From contig NZ_JANHDH010000001.1 of the NCBI RefSeq assembly GCF_026616195.1, positions 1,922,001 to 1,986,000 of the forward strand: DNA of 64,000 nt, in the 5' to 3' direction. Source of the DNA: Haloarchaeobius amylolyticus. GTDB lineage: Archaea; Halobacteriota; Halobacteria; Halobacteriales; Natrialbaceae. Position numbers and translations under genes: made by a program. Numbering within the stretch: the stretch's first letter is position 1; the number at the start of each line of letters is the position of its first letter. Below are positions 27,068-34,731 of the stretch, in pieces. The notes below the pieces were generated by a model. The model was given only the letters and a program-made list of their open reading frames with translations. It was not told the DNA's origin and did not search any database.

Positions 27068-27667
27068 CTACTCGTAGAACCGCTCGGGCACGTGTCGCCG
27101 CAGTTCCGGCGGGAGCGCCCGGGCCAGGTCGGACCACAGCGTCGCGAGCCGCTTTCGCAGGGCGACGTACACCCCGCCGACCACGATCGTCACGACGACC
27201 AGCGGCGGCACCGGTTCCGGGAGCGTCAGGGCGGGCACGCCCAGCGCGCCGGCCAGCGCGAGGTCGCGCGGCGAGCCGTCGTAGGGGACGAGCCGGCGCG
27301 GCGCGAGCCAGCGGCCGTGGTAGTGGCTGTACACCGCCTTCTCGGACCGGCCCTCCCACGGGCGGAGTTCGAGGCCGCCGCCGTAGAGGTCCATCACGGG
27401 GTGCAGCGCCGCCGCGACGAGGAACGTCGCGAGCGCGAGCGTCCCCGTCGTCGGGATGGCGAGCGCGAGCACGACCGCGAGGCCGGCCGGGAACCAGCCG
27501 AAGACGGGGAAGTGAAGCGTCTTGCGGTGGCCCGCGTAGATGTCCAGGTCGGGGAACACGCTACCGGCGACCGCCGCCGCGACGACCGCGGCGGGGTCGC
27601 CACCGCCCAGTTGGACCACGAGCGTCGCGAGCAGGAGGCCCGCGAGCGCGTGGGTCATGGCCATCAT
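27068..27667 (-). CDS. Membrane-bound metal-dependent hydrolase (YdjM/DUF457 type)
   Basis: 199 residues with about five hydrophobic segments. Family histidines and acids are in place: MTHALAGLLL at the start, GSVFPDLDIYAGHRKTLHFP, AALHPVMDLYGGG and VYSHYHGRW. These motifs define the membrane-embedded metal hydrolases related to E. coli YdjM. Three ATGs are close together (27667, 27664, 27658); the first is given. It is convergent with the preceding small gene and divergent from the next. Confidence 0.75.
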   Translation of the reverse strand: MMAMTHALAGLLLATLVVQLGGGDPAAVVAAAVAGSVFPDLDIYAGHRKTLHFPVFGWFPAGLAVVLALAIPTTGTLALATFLVAAALHPVMDLYGGGLELRPWEGRSEKAVYSHYHGRWLAPRRLVPYDGSPRDLALAGALGVPALTLPEPVPPLVVVTIVVGGVYVALRKRLATLWSDLARALPPELRRHVPERFYE

Positions 27668-27774
27668 CGTGGAATCGCATACGTCTCGGAGGTATACAAG
27701 GTTGTCCCGAGTGATGGTACTCTGTGACACGGTGGAGCGCGGGGGTTTTTCGCGGGGCGCTCCTATACACGACC

Positions 27775-28413
27775 ATGCGACCCCACGGGGCGTGGCGGCG
27801 AAACGCCACGCTGCTCACGCGGACGGCACAGGTCGGACTCGTCGGCGTGTTCGTCGTCGGGATGACCATCCGCAACGTGAGCGTCGTGCTCAACGCCCTG
27901 TTAGCCCTCGGCGTGACGTTCCTCCCCGCCGTGCTCGAACGCGACCTCCGCATCGAGCTCGACCCGCGCTTCAGCGTCTACCTCGGCTTCGCGGTCTTCC
28001 TCCACGCCGTCGGCATGTTCCAGTTCTACGACGAGGTGTGGTGGTGGGACCACCTCACCCACACGCTGTCGGCGAGCATCGTCGCCGTCGTCGGCTACGC
28101 GACCGTCTGGGCCATCGATTCCCACAGCGACCGGCTCTACCTCCCCCGGCCGTTCGTCATGGTGTTCGTCCTCGCGTTCACGCTGGCGATGGGCGTCTTC
28201 TGGGAGGTCCTGGAGTTCGTCGGGCGCGAACTCGCCATCGCGCTCGACCTCGACCCCGTCCTCGTGCTGTACGGCCTCGACGACACGATGCTCGACCTCG
28301 TGTTCAACCTCGCGGGCGCGCTCGTCGTGACGCTGTTCGGCACCGACGCGGTGCGCGAACAGGGCGAAGAGCTGGCGGCGTGGCTGGACCGGCGCCGGCG
28401 TGAAACCAGCTAA
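27775..28413 (+). CDS. Multi-span membrane protein, YjdF/DUF2238-like
   Basis: 212 residues with about six hydrophobic segments. The central YDEVWWWDHLTHTLSASIVA and later FWEVLEFVGREL resemble the conserved D-H...E pattern of YjdF/DUF2238 membrane proteins. The function is unknown. The ATG at 27775 is preceded by a GC-flanked T-run (27746-27750). Its stop lies inside the start of the next gene if that gene uses the GTG at 28400. Confidence 0.6.
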   Translation: MRPHGAWRRNATLLTRTAQVGLVGVFVVGMTIRNVSVVLNALLALGVTFLPAVLERDLRIELDPRFSVYLGFAVFLHAVGMFQFYDEVWWWDHLTHTLSASIVAVVGYATVWAIDSHSDRLYLPRPFVMVFVLAFTLAMGVFWEVLEFVGRELAIALDLDPVLVLYGLDDTMLDLVFNLAGALVVTLFGTDAVREQGEELAAWLDRRRRETS

Positions 28414-29140
28414 GGGGCTCGGGGGTGAACCGGCGAGCGTGCGACCGGAACGCTTCCTCGCGGCCGACGCGGACCGGCGACAGCTGCTCGTCGTGCTGGT
28501 GCTGGTCGCCGCCGGCCTCGTCCTCGGGACCGTCCTGACCGGCCGGTACCTCTGGTTCCTGCGCGACCCCGACGCCCTCCGGGACGTGGTCGCTGGGTTC
28601 GGCTCGCTCGCGCCACTGGCGTTCGTCGTGCTCCAGACCCTGCAGGTCGTGCTCGCGCCGGTGCCGGGGCAGGTACTCGCGTTCGCCGCGGGCTACCTGT
28701 TCGGGGCGGGCCCCGGCTTCGTCTACAGTATGCTCGGTGCGACCGTCGGGACCTACATCGCCCTCCGGCTGGCCCGACGCTACGGCCGACCCTGGGTGGA
28801 GCGGGTCGTCGCGGCCGACGCGCTCGCCCGCTTCGACCAGTTCCTCGCCGAGTACGGCCTCGCGGGCGTGTTCGTGGTCTTCCTGCTGCCCGGCTTCCCC
28901 GACGACGTCATCTGCCTCGCGGCCGGGATGAGCGACCTCGACGTGCGCAAACTGGTGCTCGTCTCGGTGGCCGGCCGGACGCCCGGCTACCTGGTGCTGA
29001 CGCTCTCGGGCGCGGGTCTGGCGCAGGAACAGGTGTACGTCTCGGTCGGGTTGCTGGTCGCCGCGGGCGTCGTCGGCGCCGGGCTGTACTGGCGTCGAGA
29101 GGCCCTGCTGGCCCGGCTCGCAGGGCTTTCGGGGCGGTAG
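28400..29140 (+). CDS. TVP38/TMEM64 family (DedA-related) membrane protein
   Basis: 246 residues from the GTG at 28400; an alternative GTG at 28439 gives VRPERFLAADADRR. The SNARE-associated/VTT core is clear: VVLAPVPGQVLAFAAGYLFGAGPGFVYSMLGATVGTYIALRLARRYG, then FLLPGFPDDVICLAAGMSDL. VTT proteins are implicated in lipid scrambling. It overlaps the upstream membrane protein gene, suggesting an operon. It is more distant in sequence from the DedA protein at 5182. Confidence 0.8.
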   Translation: MKPAKGLGGEPASVRPERFLAADADRRQLLVVLVLVAAGLVLGTVLTGRYLWFLRDPDALRDVVAGFGSLAPLAFVVLQTLQVVLAPVPGQVLAFAAGYLFGAGPGFVYSMLGATVGTYIALRLARRYGRPWVERVVAADALARFDQFLAEYGLAGVFVVFLLPGFPDDVICLAAGMSDLDVRKLVLVSVAGRTPGYLVLTLSGAGLAQEQVYVSVGLLVAAGVVGAGLYWRREALLARLAGLSGR

Positions 29141-29147
29141 CCGCCGG

Positions 29148-29855
29148 TCAGTCGTCCCAGACCGCGACGTCCTCCTCGCGGAGTTCGCCCTTCGCCTTCC
29201 AGGTGCGGGGCCGGAGCGCGATGACGACGAGGGTGACGTAGGCGAGCCCGACCATCACGGTGACGACCTCGCCGGAGAGCCGGCCGACGGCGGCCGTCTC
29301 GGGCCACGGGCGCTCGGTCGGGACGACGAACACCCGCGCCAGCCACGCCACGCCGAGGATGGTGAACAGCGGGAGGTACACCCGGCGGAGCCGGTGGGCC
29401 AGGGCCTCCTCGAAGGAGATCTTGATGACCGGCGTGCGGTAGTCCCGGGCGAGCTTTCGGCGCCACTCGGGGTCCGCGACCGGCACCGACGGGTCCAGCC
29501 CCTTCGCGAAGACGTTCTCCTGGAGGACCCGGACCCGCGAGCGCCACATGTCGTAGCCGCGGTAGCGCCGGGCCTCCATCACGAGGAACGTCGAGAGCAT
29601 CACGCCCGCGATGAGGATGAGGTAGTGGGGGTGGTCGGGACTGGCGAACGCGAAGGTCAGGATGGCCGCGAGGGTGGTGACCGCCCAGTTCGTGGTGCGG
29701 TCCAGTCGCTCGCGCCAGAACTTCATCCGGTGTATCTCGCCACGGTAGAGGTGCGCCAGCGACGAACTCGGCCCCATGTCCGCCTCGAGCAGGCCGGCAC
29801 CGATGTCGCGAGCCTCCTCGCTGCTCGGGTCGAAGGGCTCGTCGTCCGCCGTCAT
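29148..29855 (-). CDS. DUF2270 membrane protein
   Basis: 235 residues. LAHLYRGEIHRMKFWRERLDRTTNWAV opens the DUF2270 domain, followed by two spans, MEARRYRGYDMWRSRVRVLQENVFAKGL in the middle, and two more C-terminal spans (LPLFTILGVAWLARVFV and VTVMVGLAYVTLVVIAL). The family has no known function. It is convergent with the TVP38-like gene and ends 7 nt from it. Confidence 0.8.
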   Translation of the reverse strand: MTADDEPFDPSSEEARDIGAGLLEADMGPSSSLAHLYRGEIHRMKFWRERLDRTTNWAVTTLAAILTFAFASPDHPHYLILIAGVMLSTFLVMEARRYRGYDMWRSRVRVLQENVFAKGLDPSVPVADPEWRRKLARDYRTPVIKISFEEALAHRLRRVYLPLFTILGVAWLARVFVVPTERPWPETAAVGRLSGEVVTVMVGLAYVTLVVIALRPRTWKAKGELREEDVAVWDD

Positions 29856-29880
29856 CGTGTTCCCACCCCTCGCGGTGTCA

Positions 29881-30282
29881 CTACTCGGCCGCCTGCTGGA
29901 GCTGGGCGGTCTCGTCGTACTTCTCGCGGAACTCCCCGATGAGGTTGCCCATCTTGGCGTACCAGTCGTTGAGCATGCGCTGCATGTCGTCGGCGATCTG
30001 GTCGGGGTCGACCGGCTGGTAGACGTGGTAGTAGCCGCCCTGCTCGTAGTTCACCTGTTCCTGCTGGACGAAGCCCGACTGCTGCAGGCGCTTGATCGCC
30101 CGGTAGGCGGTCGAGCGCTCGCGGTCGACGCGGTCTGCGATCTCGTCGACGGTCAGCGCCTCGGGGCTCTCGACGATGGTCGAGAACACCTCCTTGTCCA
30201 GTTCCTTGAGTCCGTGGATACACTCCAGCAGGCCCTCGCACTCCATGTCCTGCTGCAGGTACTCCCGCATCGAGTTGGCCAT
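29881..30282 (-). CDS. Winged-helix regulator with paired Cys, sulfur-island regulator A
   Basis: 133 residues. Residues about 40-90 form a TrmB/MarR-like winged helix (DEIADRVDRERSTAYRAIKRLQQSGFV, wing QVNYEQGGYYHVYQP). The N-terminus EYLQQDMECEGLLECIHGL places C15 and C21 in a conserved pair. The paralogue at 30393 keeps both cysteines. A thiol pair on a repressor beside persulfide enzymes suggests sulfane-sulfur sensing by disulfide or polysulfide formation; this is inference. It is preceded by TTTTACC as a TATA candidate and a degenerate GTTGCAC..AAT element. Confidence 0.75.
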   Translation of the reverse strand: MANSMREYLQQDMECEGLLECIHGLKELDKEVFSTIVESPEALTVDEIADRVDRERSTAYRAIKRLQQSGFVQQEQVNYEQGGYYHVYQPVDPDQIADDMQRMLNDWYAKMGNLIGEFREKYDETAQLQQAAE

Positions 30283-30324
30283 CTCGTCCTGAACCTATGT
30301 GGTACGGAGGTAAAAGCCTTGTTC

Positions 30325-30337
30325 GATTCGTGCAACA
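30325..30337 (-). promoter_or_regulatory. Degenerate operator-like element before regulator A
   Basis: Minus strand GTTGCACGAATCG resembles the reverse orientation of the palindrome TATTG-TG-CAATA (TATTGCACAATA) with an extra base. It lies just upstream of the TATA-like stretch, as at the other sulfur-island promoters. It is the weakest member of the set. Confidence 0.25.
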
Positions 30338-30392
30338 CCGCGCACGGGCGGCGAGAGGGCTCGCGGGACGGGGACGATTGCGGACCACGACG

Positions 30393-30803
30393 TCAGTCCG
30401 AGGCCCCCTCCGAGGCCCCCTCACTGGCCGCCTCCGCGTACTTCTCGCGGAACTCGCCGACCAGCATGCCCATCTTGGCGTACCAGTCGTTGAGCATGCG
30501 CTGCATGTCGTCTGCGACCCGTTCCGGGTCGGCCGCGTGGTAGACGTGGTAGTAGCCACCGTCGGCGTAGTTGACCTGCTGCTTCTGGACGAAGCCGGCG
30601 TCGACGAGCCGCTGGATGGCCCGGTAGGCGGTCGAGCGTTCGCGGTCGGTCGCGACCGCGACCTCGTCGATAGAGAGCGGCTCCGGGCTCTCGGCGAGCG
30701 TCCGGAACACCGCCAGGTCGAGGTCGCCGAGACCGTGACCACACTCCAGTAACCCTTCGCACTCCATGTCCTGTTCCAGGTATTCGCGCATCGAATCGGG
30801 CAT
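30393..30803 (-). CDS. Winged-helix regulator with paired Cys, sulfur-island regulator B
   Basis: 136 residues, paralogous to the regulator at 29881 over its whole length (both MREYL.QDMECEGLLEC at residues 5-21; both end DMQRMLNDWYAKMG.L.GEFREKY). The winged helix covers about 40-90 (DEVAVATDRERSTAYRAIQRLVDAGFV). The two cysteines C15 and C21 are conserved. The ATG complements 30801-30803. A perfect TATTG-TG-CAATA palindrome at 30838-30849 overlaps its promoter, so it is probably autoregulated. The C-terminal tail is a short Glu/Ser/Ala repeat (SEGASEGASD). Confidence 0.78.
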   Translation of the reverse strand: MPDSMREYLEQDMECEGLLECGHGLGDLDLAVFRTLAESPEPLSIDEVAVATDRERSTAYRAIQRLVDAGFVQKQQVNYADGGYYHVYHAADPERVADDMQRMLNDWYAKMGMLVGEFREKYAEAASEGASEGASD

Positions 30804-31129
30804 CGTTGGTCGAGATGACGGGCCGTACGGCCAAAAGTATTGTGCAATATACGAAATACTATTCCAGCGAACTGTCGTCGCGACGTTACTGGAACCGGCC
30901 ACGTTGTCGGGCGTCGGTCGGCCCGCCCGATGGCCGTGGTCGTGATTATTGGGAAGTGTAGTGAATCTTCCACACGAACGGTGACTGCGGCCGGGTGCAA
31001 GCGACCGGCCGCAGGTGACCGAGTGCGAGCGACACGCACGAGGCGGTCAGGCACCCGTGCGCGAGTGGTGAGGAGTGGGAGTGGTCAGCGGCGGAGTGTG
31101 AGGTCGGTGGCGGACCGGTGGGGTCGGTC
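30804..31129. other. Intergenic region between the rhodanese-MBL gene and regulator B
   Basis: 326 nt without a recognisable gene. AT-rich only at 30830-30880 (promoter of regulator B) and around 30940-30970, where GGAAG and CTTCC arms (30952-30971) could form a hairpin downstream of the rhodanese-MBL gene. The rest is GC-rich and has no start with a plausible Shine-Dalgarno. Confidence 0.4.
30838..30849. promoter_or_regulatory. Perfect palindromic operator TATTG-TG-CAATA (regulator B promoter)
   Basis: TATTGTGCAATA with perfectly complementary 5-bp arms, 35-46 nt before the ATG of regulator B, next to its TATA-like stretch (minus strand ATACTTTTGG). An identical 12-mer occurs at 32506-32517. 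This is the expected place for an autoregulatory operator. Confidence 0.6.
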
Positions 31130-32323
31130 TCAGTCGCTGGTGAGCGCGTCCTGGCTGGCCGCGCAGTTGTTCGGGCCGAGTTCGAGTTCGAACGCCTCCT
31201 CGTCGCTGGCGTCTTGCTGCCCGAGGTTCGTCTCGATGATGTCCACGTAGTTCGCCGGGCGCGGGGGCATGTCCGAGAGGACGAGGTCGACGAAGTCGTC
31301 CTCGTCCATGGTCAGGGCGTCCATCGTCTCGACGAGTTCGCCGATGGGCGCGGTGTAGGTCCCGTCGTCGGCGGGCGTCGCGGCGTCGCTGAAGTGCGCG
31401 CCACCGATGAGGACGTCGTCGTCCTGCGTGAGGACCTTGGTCTGCAGCGTGTCGTAGAGCTGCTTCGCGGCGTCGGGGGCGCCCTCGTCGCCCTCCTCGA
31501 GGTCGGGCCGGGCGACGCTCTCGGTGAACAGGCCGTCGCCGGTCGCGAGCAGGCTGTCGCCGACGAGGTAGGAGGTCATCCCGCTCGTGTGGCCGGGCGT
31601 GTAGACCGTCTCGATCTCGGCCGCGCCGACCTCGAGGACGTCGCCGTCCCCGGCGGTCTCCATCTCGTCGGCGTAGGTGACGCCGCGCGGGACCGCGTTC
31701 GCCGGGATGACGCCCGTGACGCCCTCGTCGGCGAGGTTTCGCACGCCGCTGATGTGGTCGGCGTGGATGTGCGTGTCGATGGCGTAGCGGAGGTCCGCGT
31801 CGAGGTCTGCGGCGTCAGCGAGGTAGCGGTCGGTGAACTCGCGCAGCGGGTCGATGACCGCGGCCTCCCCGACGGAGACGAGCATGTAGGCGAGGCAGCC
31901 ACTGGACGGGCGCTGGTACTGGTAGAGCTTCCCGGGGCCGTCGTAGCGCGACACCTCGACGCGCTCGTAGATGCGGGCCCAGCCGTTCATGCCCTCCTCG
32001 AGGTGGACCACGTCGCGGCCGTCCTCGGCAAGCTTGCCGGCGACGAACTCGCTCGCGCCGCCCTTCGCGCACAGGACGACCAGCGGGTCGCCCTCGGGGA
32101 CGCGGTCGAGCACGTCCTCGGGGACCTCGTCCTCGAGGAACTCGAAGTACGGCACGTTGGCGATGTCGACGTTCTCGCCCTCGATGTGCCACTCGGAGAA
32201 GTCGCTCTCCATGCGGGCGTCGAGGATGGTCACGTCCTCCCCCGCGTCGATGCGGGCCTTCAGTTCGTCGGGACTCAGTTCGTCGACGTCGATGTCTGTC
32301 GTGGGTAACGCGTCAGGGTCCAT
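31130..32323 (-). CDS. Rhodanese-metallo-beta-lactamase fusion (persulfide dioxygenase type)
   Basis: 397 residues. An N-terminal rhodanese domain (about 15-115) has the catalytic C85 in LVVLCAKGGASEF. The C-terminal MBL domain has THIHADHISG (about 183-192), YTPGHTSGMTSY and GDGLF, the mononuclear-iron pattern of ETHE1-like persulfide dioxygenases. The likely role is to oxidise glutathione-type or other low-molecular-weight persulfides to sulfite, with the rhodanese domain exchanging sulfur with thiosulfate. Fusions with this N-to-C order (rhodanese first) are less familiar than MBL first. The promoter holds two operator-like elements. Confidence 0.85.
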   Translation of the reverse strand: MDPDALPTTDIDVDELSPDELKARIDAGEDVTILDARMESDFSEWHIEGENVDIANVPYFEFLEDEVPEDVLDRVPEGDPLVVLCAKGGASEFVAGKLAEDGRDVVHLEEGMNGWARIYERVEVSRYDGPGKLYQYQRPSSGCLAYMLVSVGEAAVIDPLREFTDRYLADAADLDADLRYAIDTHIHADHISGVRNLADEGVTGVIPANAVPRGVTYADEMETAGDGDVLEVGAAEIETVYTPGHTSGMTSYLVGDSLLATGDGLFTESVARPDLEEGDEGAPDAAKQLYDTLQTKVLTQDDDVLIGGAHFSDAATPADDGTYTAPIGELVETMDALTMDEDDFVDLVLSDMPPRPANYVDIIETNLGQQDASDEEAFELELGPNNCAASQDALTSD

Positions 32324-32351
32324 GCGTCACTCCACGCTTGGAGGTGGGTTG

Positions 32352-32379
32352 CAATAAGTATTGTGGATATTGCGCAAGA
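32352..32379. promoter_or_regulatory. Operator-like elements in the rhodanese-MBL promoter
   Basis: TATTG-CG-CAAGA at 32368-32379 matches the TATTG-N2-CAATA palindrome with one mismatch in the arms. CAATA-AG-TATTG at 32352-32363 has the same half-sites in inverted order and overlaps a TATA candidate (minus strand ACTTATTG) about 30 nt from the ATG. Confidence 0.5.
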
Positions 32380-32505
32380 CACTCAGAATAATTTGCATCG
32401 CCACGCGATGAGATAGCCAGAACAGAGCGATAATCTGCCTCGAAAACCAGAATACAGCCGCCAGAAGCGCTCCGTTGCCGGTATCGGTGAGACTAGCGCT
32501 TCTAC

Positions 32506-32517
32506 TATTGTGCAATA
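32506..32517. promoter_or_regulatory. Perfect palindromic operator TATTG-TG-CAATA (32.5 kb)
   Basis: Second exact copy of TATTGTGCAATA, in the 252-nt gap between the TauE/SafE stop and the rhodanese-MBL start. It lies 183 nt upstream of the latter gene, so it may serve a distal promoter or loop with the sites at 32352-32379. It is AT-rich on the right (ACACAAATCTATATG). Confidence 0.55.
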
Positions 32518-32575
32518 CACACAAATCTATATGGGCTGCAGACCCGGCCGAAAAAGCGTCGCTACAGCAAGGTCG

Positions 32576-33607
32576 TCAGTCCGCGGTGGGGTGGGTGGTG
32601 GTCGACTCGGCGCGCAGCTCCTTGATGCTGCTGTAGACGACGGCACCGCTGACGAGCAGCGCCGCGCCGAGGATGATCGCCAGGCTGATCGTGTCCGCGA
32701 CGGGGACGTCCATGACGTTCCCGGCCTTGCGGATGGCGACCGCGATGGCGCCCAGCAGGAGCATCACACCGAAGTACACCTTGATCTCCTCCTCGTCGAC
32801 CAGGCTGGTCGAGGCCGCGCCCATGCGGGCCCCGAGCGCGCTCCCGGCGAGCAGGGGGACGACGATGCTGAGGTCGACCGCGCCGGACTGGGCGTAGAGG
32901 AAGCTCCCGATACCGCCCGAGAACACGATCTCGAACAGGTCGGTCCCGACCGCGACGGGCACCGGCACCCCGATGAGGTAGAACAGCGCGGGCATACGGA
33001 TGAACCCGCCACCGACGCCGAGGAAGCCCGACAGCAGGCCGGTCAGGAACGCGACCAGCAGTATCATCCACAGGGAGACGCTGACGCCCCCACGGAGACG
33101 GATCATCGGCGGGACGCGGTAGGACTGTATCTTCTTCGCGATGTCGGGGATGTCGTCGGCCGACACCTCCGCGTCCTCCTCGACGTCGTGGCTGATGCCG
33201 CCGTCACCGCCTTTCAGGGCGGTCCAGGTGACGAACACGCCGATGCCACCGAGCAGGAGGACGTACGCGACGCTGACGACGCTGTCCGCGTACCCCATGT
33301 GCTGGAGCCACTCGAGGCCGAGCTTCCCGACCTCGATACCGGCGGTCGTCCCGGCGATCATCAACACGCCGAGCTTGTAGTCGACCTGCCCGAGGTCGCG
33401 GTGTTTCAGCGTCGCGATGACGGAGGTCCCGAAGACGAACGCGAGGCCGGACGCGACCGCCACGTCCGTCTCGTACCCCATCACCAGCAGTGCCGGCGTG
33501 ACGAGGAACGACCCGCCCATGCCGAAGAACCCGAACAGGATGCCGATGAGCACCCCGAAGCCCACGAACGTCGTGAGCAACAGGACGCTCATGCCGAGTA
33601 CCTCCAT
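32576..33607 (-). CDS. TauE/SafE family sulfite/sulfonate exporter
   Basis: 343 residues with about eight membrane segments in two repeats. GILFGFFGMGGSFLVTPALLVMGY and TGLLSGFLGVGGGFIRMPALFYLIG are the duplicated TauE/SafE glycine motifs. A cytoplasmic loop (GGISHDVEEDAEVSADDIPDIAKK) joins them. It is a likely sulfite or sulfonate efflux protein, fitting the persulfide dioxygenase next door. Its ATG follows the stop of the 49-residue gene by two bases. Confidence 0.88.
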   Translation of the reverse strand: MEVLGMSVLLLTTFVGFGVLIGILFGFFGMGGSFLVTPALLVMGYETDVAVASGLAFVFGTSVIATLKHRDLGQVDYKLGVLMIAGTTAGIEVGKLGLEWLQHMGYADSVVSVAYVLLLGGIGVFVTWTALKGGDGGISHDVEEDAEVSADDIPDIAKKIQSYRVPPMIRLRGGVSVSLWMILLVAFLTGLLSGFLGVGGGFIRMPALFYLIGVPVPVAVGTDLFEIVFSGGIGSFLYAQSGAVDLSIVVPLLAGSALGARMGAASTSLVDEEEIKVYFGVMLLLGAIAVAIRKAGNVMDVPVADTISLAIILGAALLVSGAVVYSSIKELRAESTTTHPTAD

Positions 33608-33609
33608 GG

Positions 33610-33759
33610 TCAGGCACCCCGGATGGCGTCACGGATGATGGGGCCGAGGACGCGCTCGAGGAGGCCGTACCCCACGTAGAGGATGGCCGCCTCGACGAGC
33701 ACGATCCCGATCAGTGCCGCCGCCTGTGCGTTCCCGCTGAGTGATTCAATCCCGAACAT
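33610..33759 (-). CDS. 49-residue membrane protein partnered with TauE/SafE
   Basis: 49 residues, one hydrophobic segment (AAALIGIVLVEAAILYVGYGL) followed by an amphipathic basic end (LERVLGPIIRDAIRGA). Start MFGIESLSGN; the stop is two bases before the TauE/SafE ATG, so the two form an operon. It resembles the small haloarchaeal DUF7512 proteins from memory, unverified. It may be a small regulatory or assembly subunit of the exporter. The gene is real on position, codon use and spacing. Confidence 0.7.
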   Translation of the reverse strand: MFGIESLSGNAQAAALIGIVLVEAAILYVGYGLLERVLGPIIRDAIRGA

Positions 33760-34263
33760 CGTGCACCTCGAACCGTAGTCTTGTACACTTCATGAGTTTC
33801 TGTACACGACACCGTAGCCGGCAGGACGTAATAACGGTTTTGGGAACACTGTGCAATACTATATCCCCATACCTCATACATGGTGATGCATAAGTTATCG
33901 ATAGCTACAGCAGATATAGTAGTCAGTCTCCAGATACGTATCCGGACCATCCCAGCAGCCCGTAGCGCGCGCCAGCGACTGCCGGAAGGTAACTGTCGGA
34001 GAACAGGTCAGCTCGAAGTTACATCGTCGTGGTAGGTCGCCGGCGAGACGAGGCAGCAGTCGCCGAGCGTCCTGGCGGAGGTCGAGGTGCAGGAGCAGGG
34101 ACCTGACGAGCGCAGGTGGCCTGTGCGGACGGCCGGGACGGATCAGCGACGCGACTGGGCGAACTGCGACAGTCCCGTCGGTCGTCCCGGGTGAGAGAAT
34201 GGTGAGAACCGCGGTTGCACAACGCGTGCGTCGCGCGTGAGAATCGTGGTCGGCGAACCGCGG
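33760..34263. promoter_or_regulatory. Promoter and AT-rich gap upstream of the TauE operon
   Basis: 504 nt without a credible gene. Contains a degenerate operator CACTG-TG-CAATA (33847-33858), a possible TATA box (minus strand GTTATTACG near 33828), and two direct TGTACAC repeats (33782-33788 and 33801-33807) between TATA and the ATG of the 49-residue gene. GTTG-CA-CAAC (34214-34223) is an isolated palindrome. The middle is GC-rich and uninformative. Confidence 0.4.
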
Positions 34264-34731
34264 TCAGTCGGCGGAGGTGGGCGCCGAGCTGGCCTCGTCG
34301 TCGCGCGAGCGCCAGACGCCCTGGACGTACGCGCCGAGGAACATCCCGCCGATGCCCCAGAGGATGGTCAGGTTCCCGACGCCGAGGCTGGCGTAGGCCG
34401 CCCCCGGACAGATGCCGGAGAGGCCCCAGCCGACGCCGAAGACGGTCCCGCCGATGAGGACGTTGCTGTCGTAGTCCTTCAGGCGGCGCTTGTACTCCTC
34501 GCCCGTGAGGGGCGCGCGCCGGCCGGACCTGCTCATCAGCCAGAAGAAGAGGCCCGCGGTGACGCTCGCACCACCCATGACGAGCAGGAGGCCGAAGTCC
34601 TCGAGCTGGAGGAACCGCAGGACGACCTCAGGCCGGGCCATCTCGCTGTGGGCGAGGCCCACGCCGAAGATCAGTCCGCCGAGGGCGACGAGCCCGTAGA
34701 ACGGCAGGCCCCGTCCCTGTGCCTGGCTCAT
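34264..34731 (-). CDS. YeeE/YedE family protein, C-terminal half of a split thiosulfate channel
   Basis: 155 residues with about four spans. It carries the second-half motif GWGLSGICPGAAYASLGVGN with C108, matching one of the relay cysteines of YeeE/TsuA thiosulfate channels. Its N-terminal MSQAQGRGLPFYGLVALGGLIFGVGLAHS is the first span. The upstream gene (34728-35195) supplies the other half and overlaps by 4 nt (ATGA), so together they equal one ~310-residue YeeE/YedE channel. The role is uptake of thiosulfate or another reduced sulfur compound. Confidence 0.85.
   Translation of the reverse strand: MSQAQGRGLPFYGLVALGGLIFGVGLAHSEMARPEVVLRFLQLEDFGLLLVMGGASVTAGLFFWLMSRSGRRAPLTGEEYKRRLKDYDSNVLIGGTVFGVGWGLSGICPGAAYASLGVGNLTILWGIGGMFLGAYVQGVWRSRDDEASSAPTSAD

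Noticed and set aside
33711-33950. A 79-residue minus-strand frame in the gap before the TauE operon
   Set aside because: It is AT-rich with rare codons, has no Shine-Dalgarno or domain signal, overlaps the promoter elements and the start of the 49-residue gene.
34214-34223. GTTGCACAAC palindrome as another sulfur-island operator
   Set aside because: It lies at the 3' end of the YeeE/YedE pair, 450 nt from the next start, and the centre is CA rather than TG; it is recorded but not counted among the sites.
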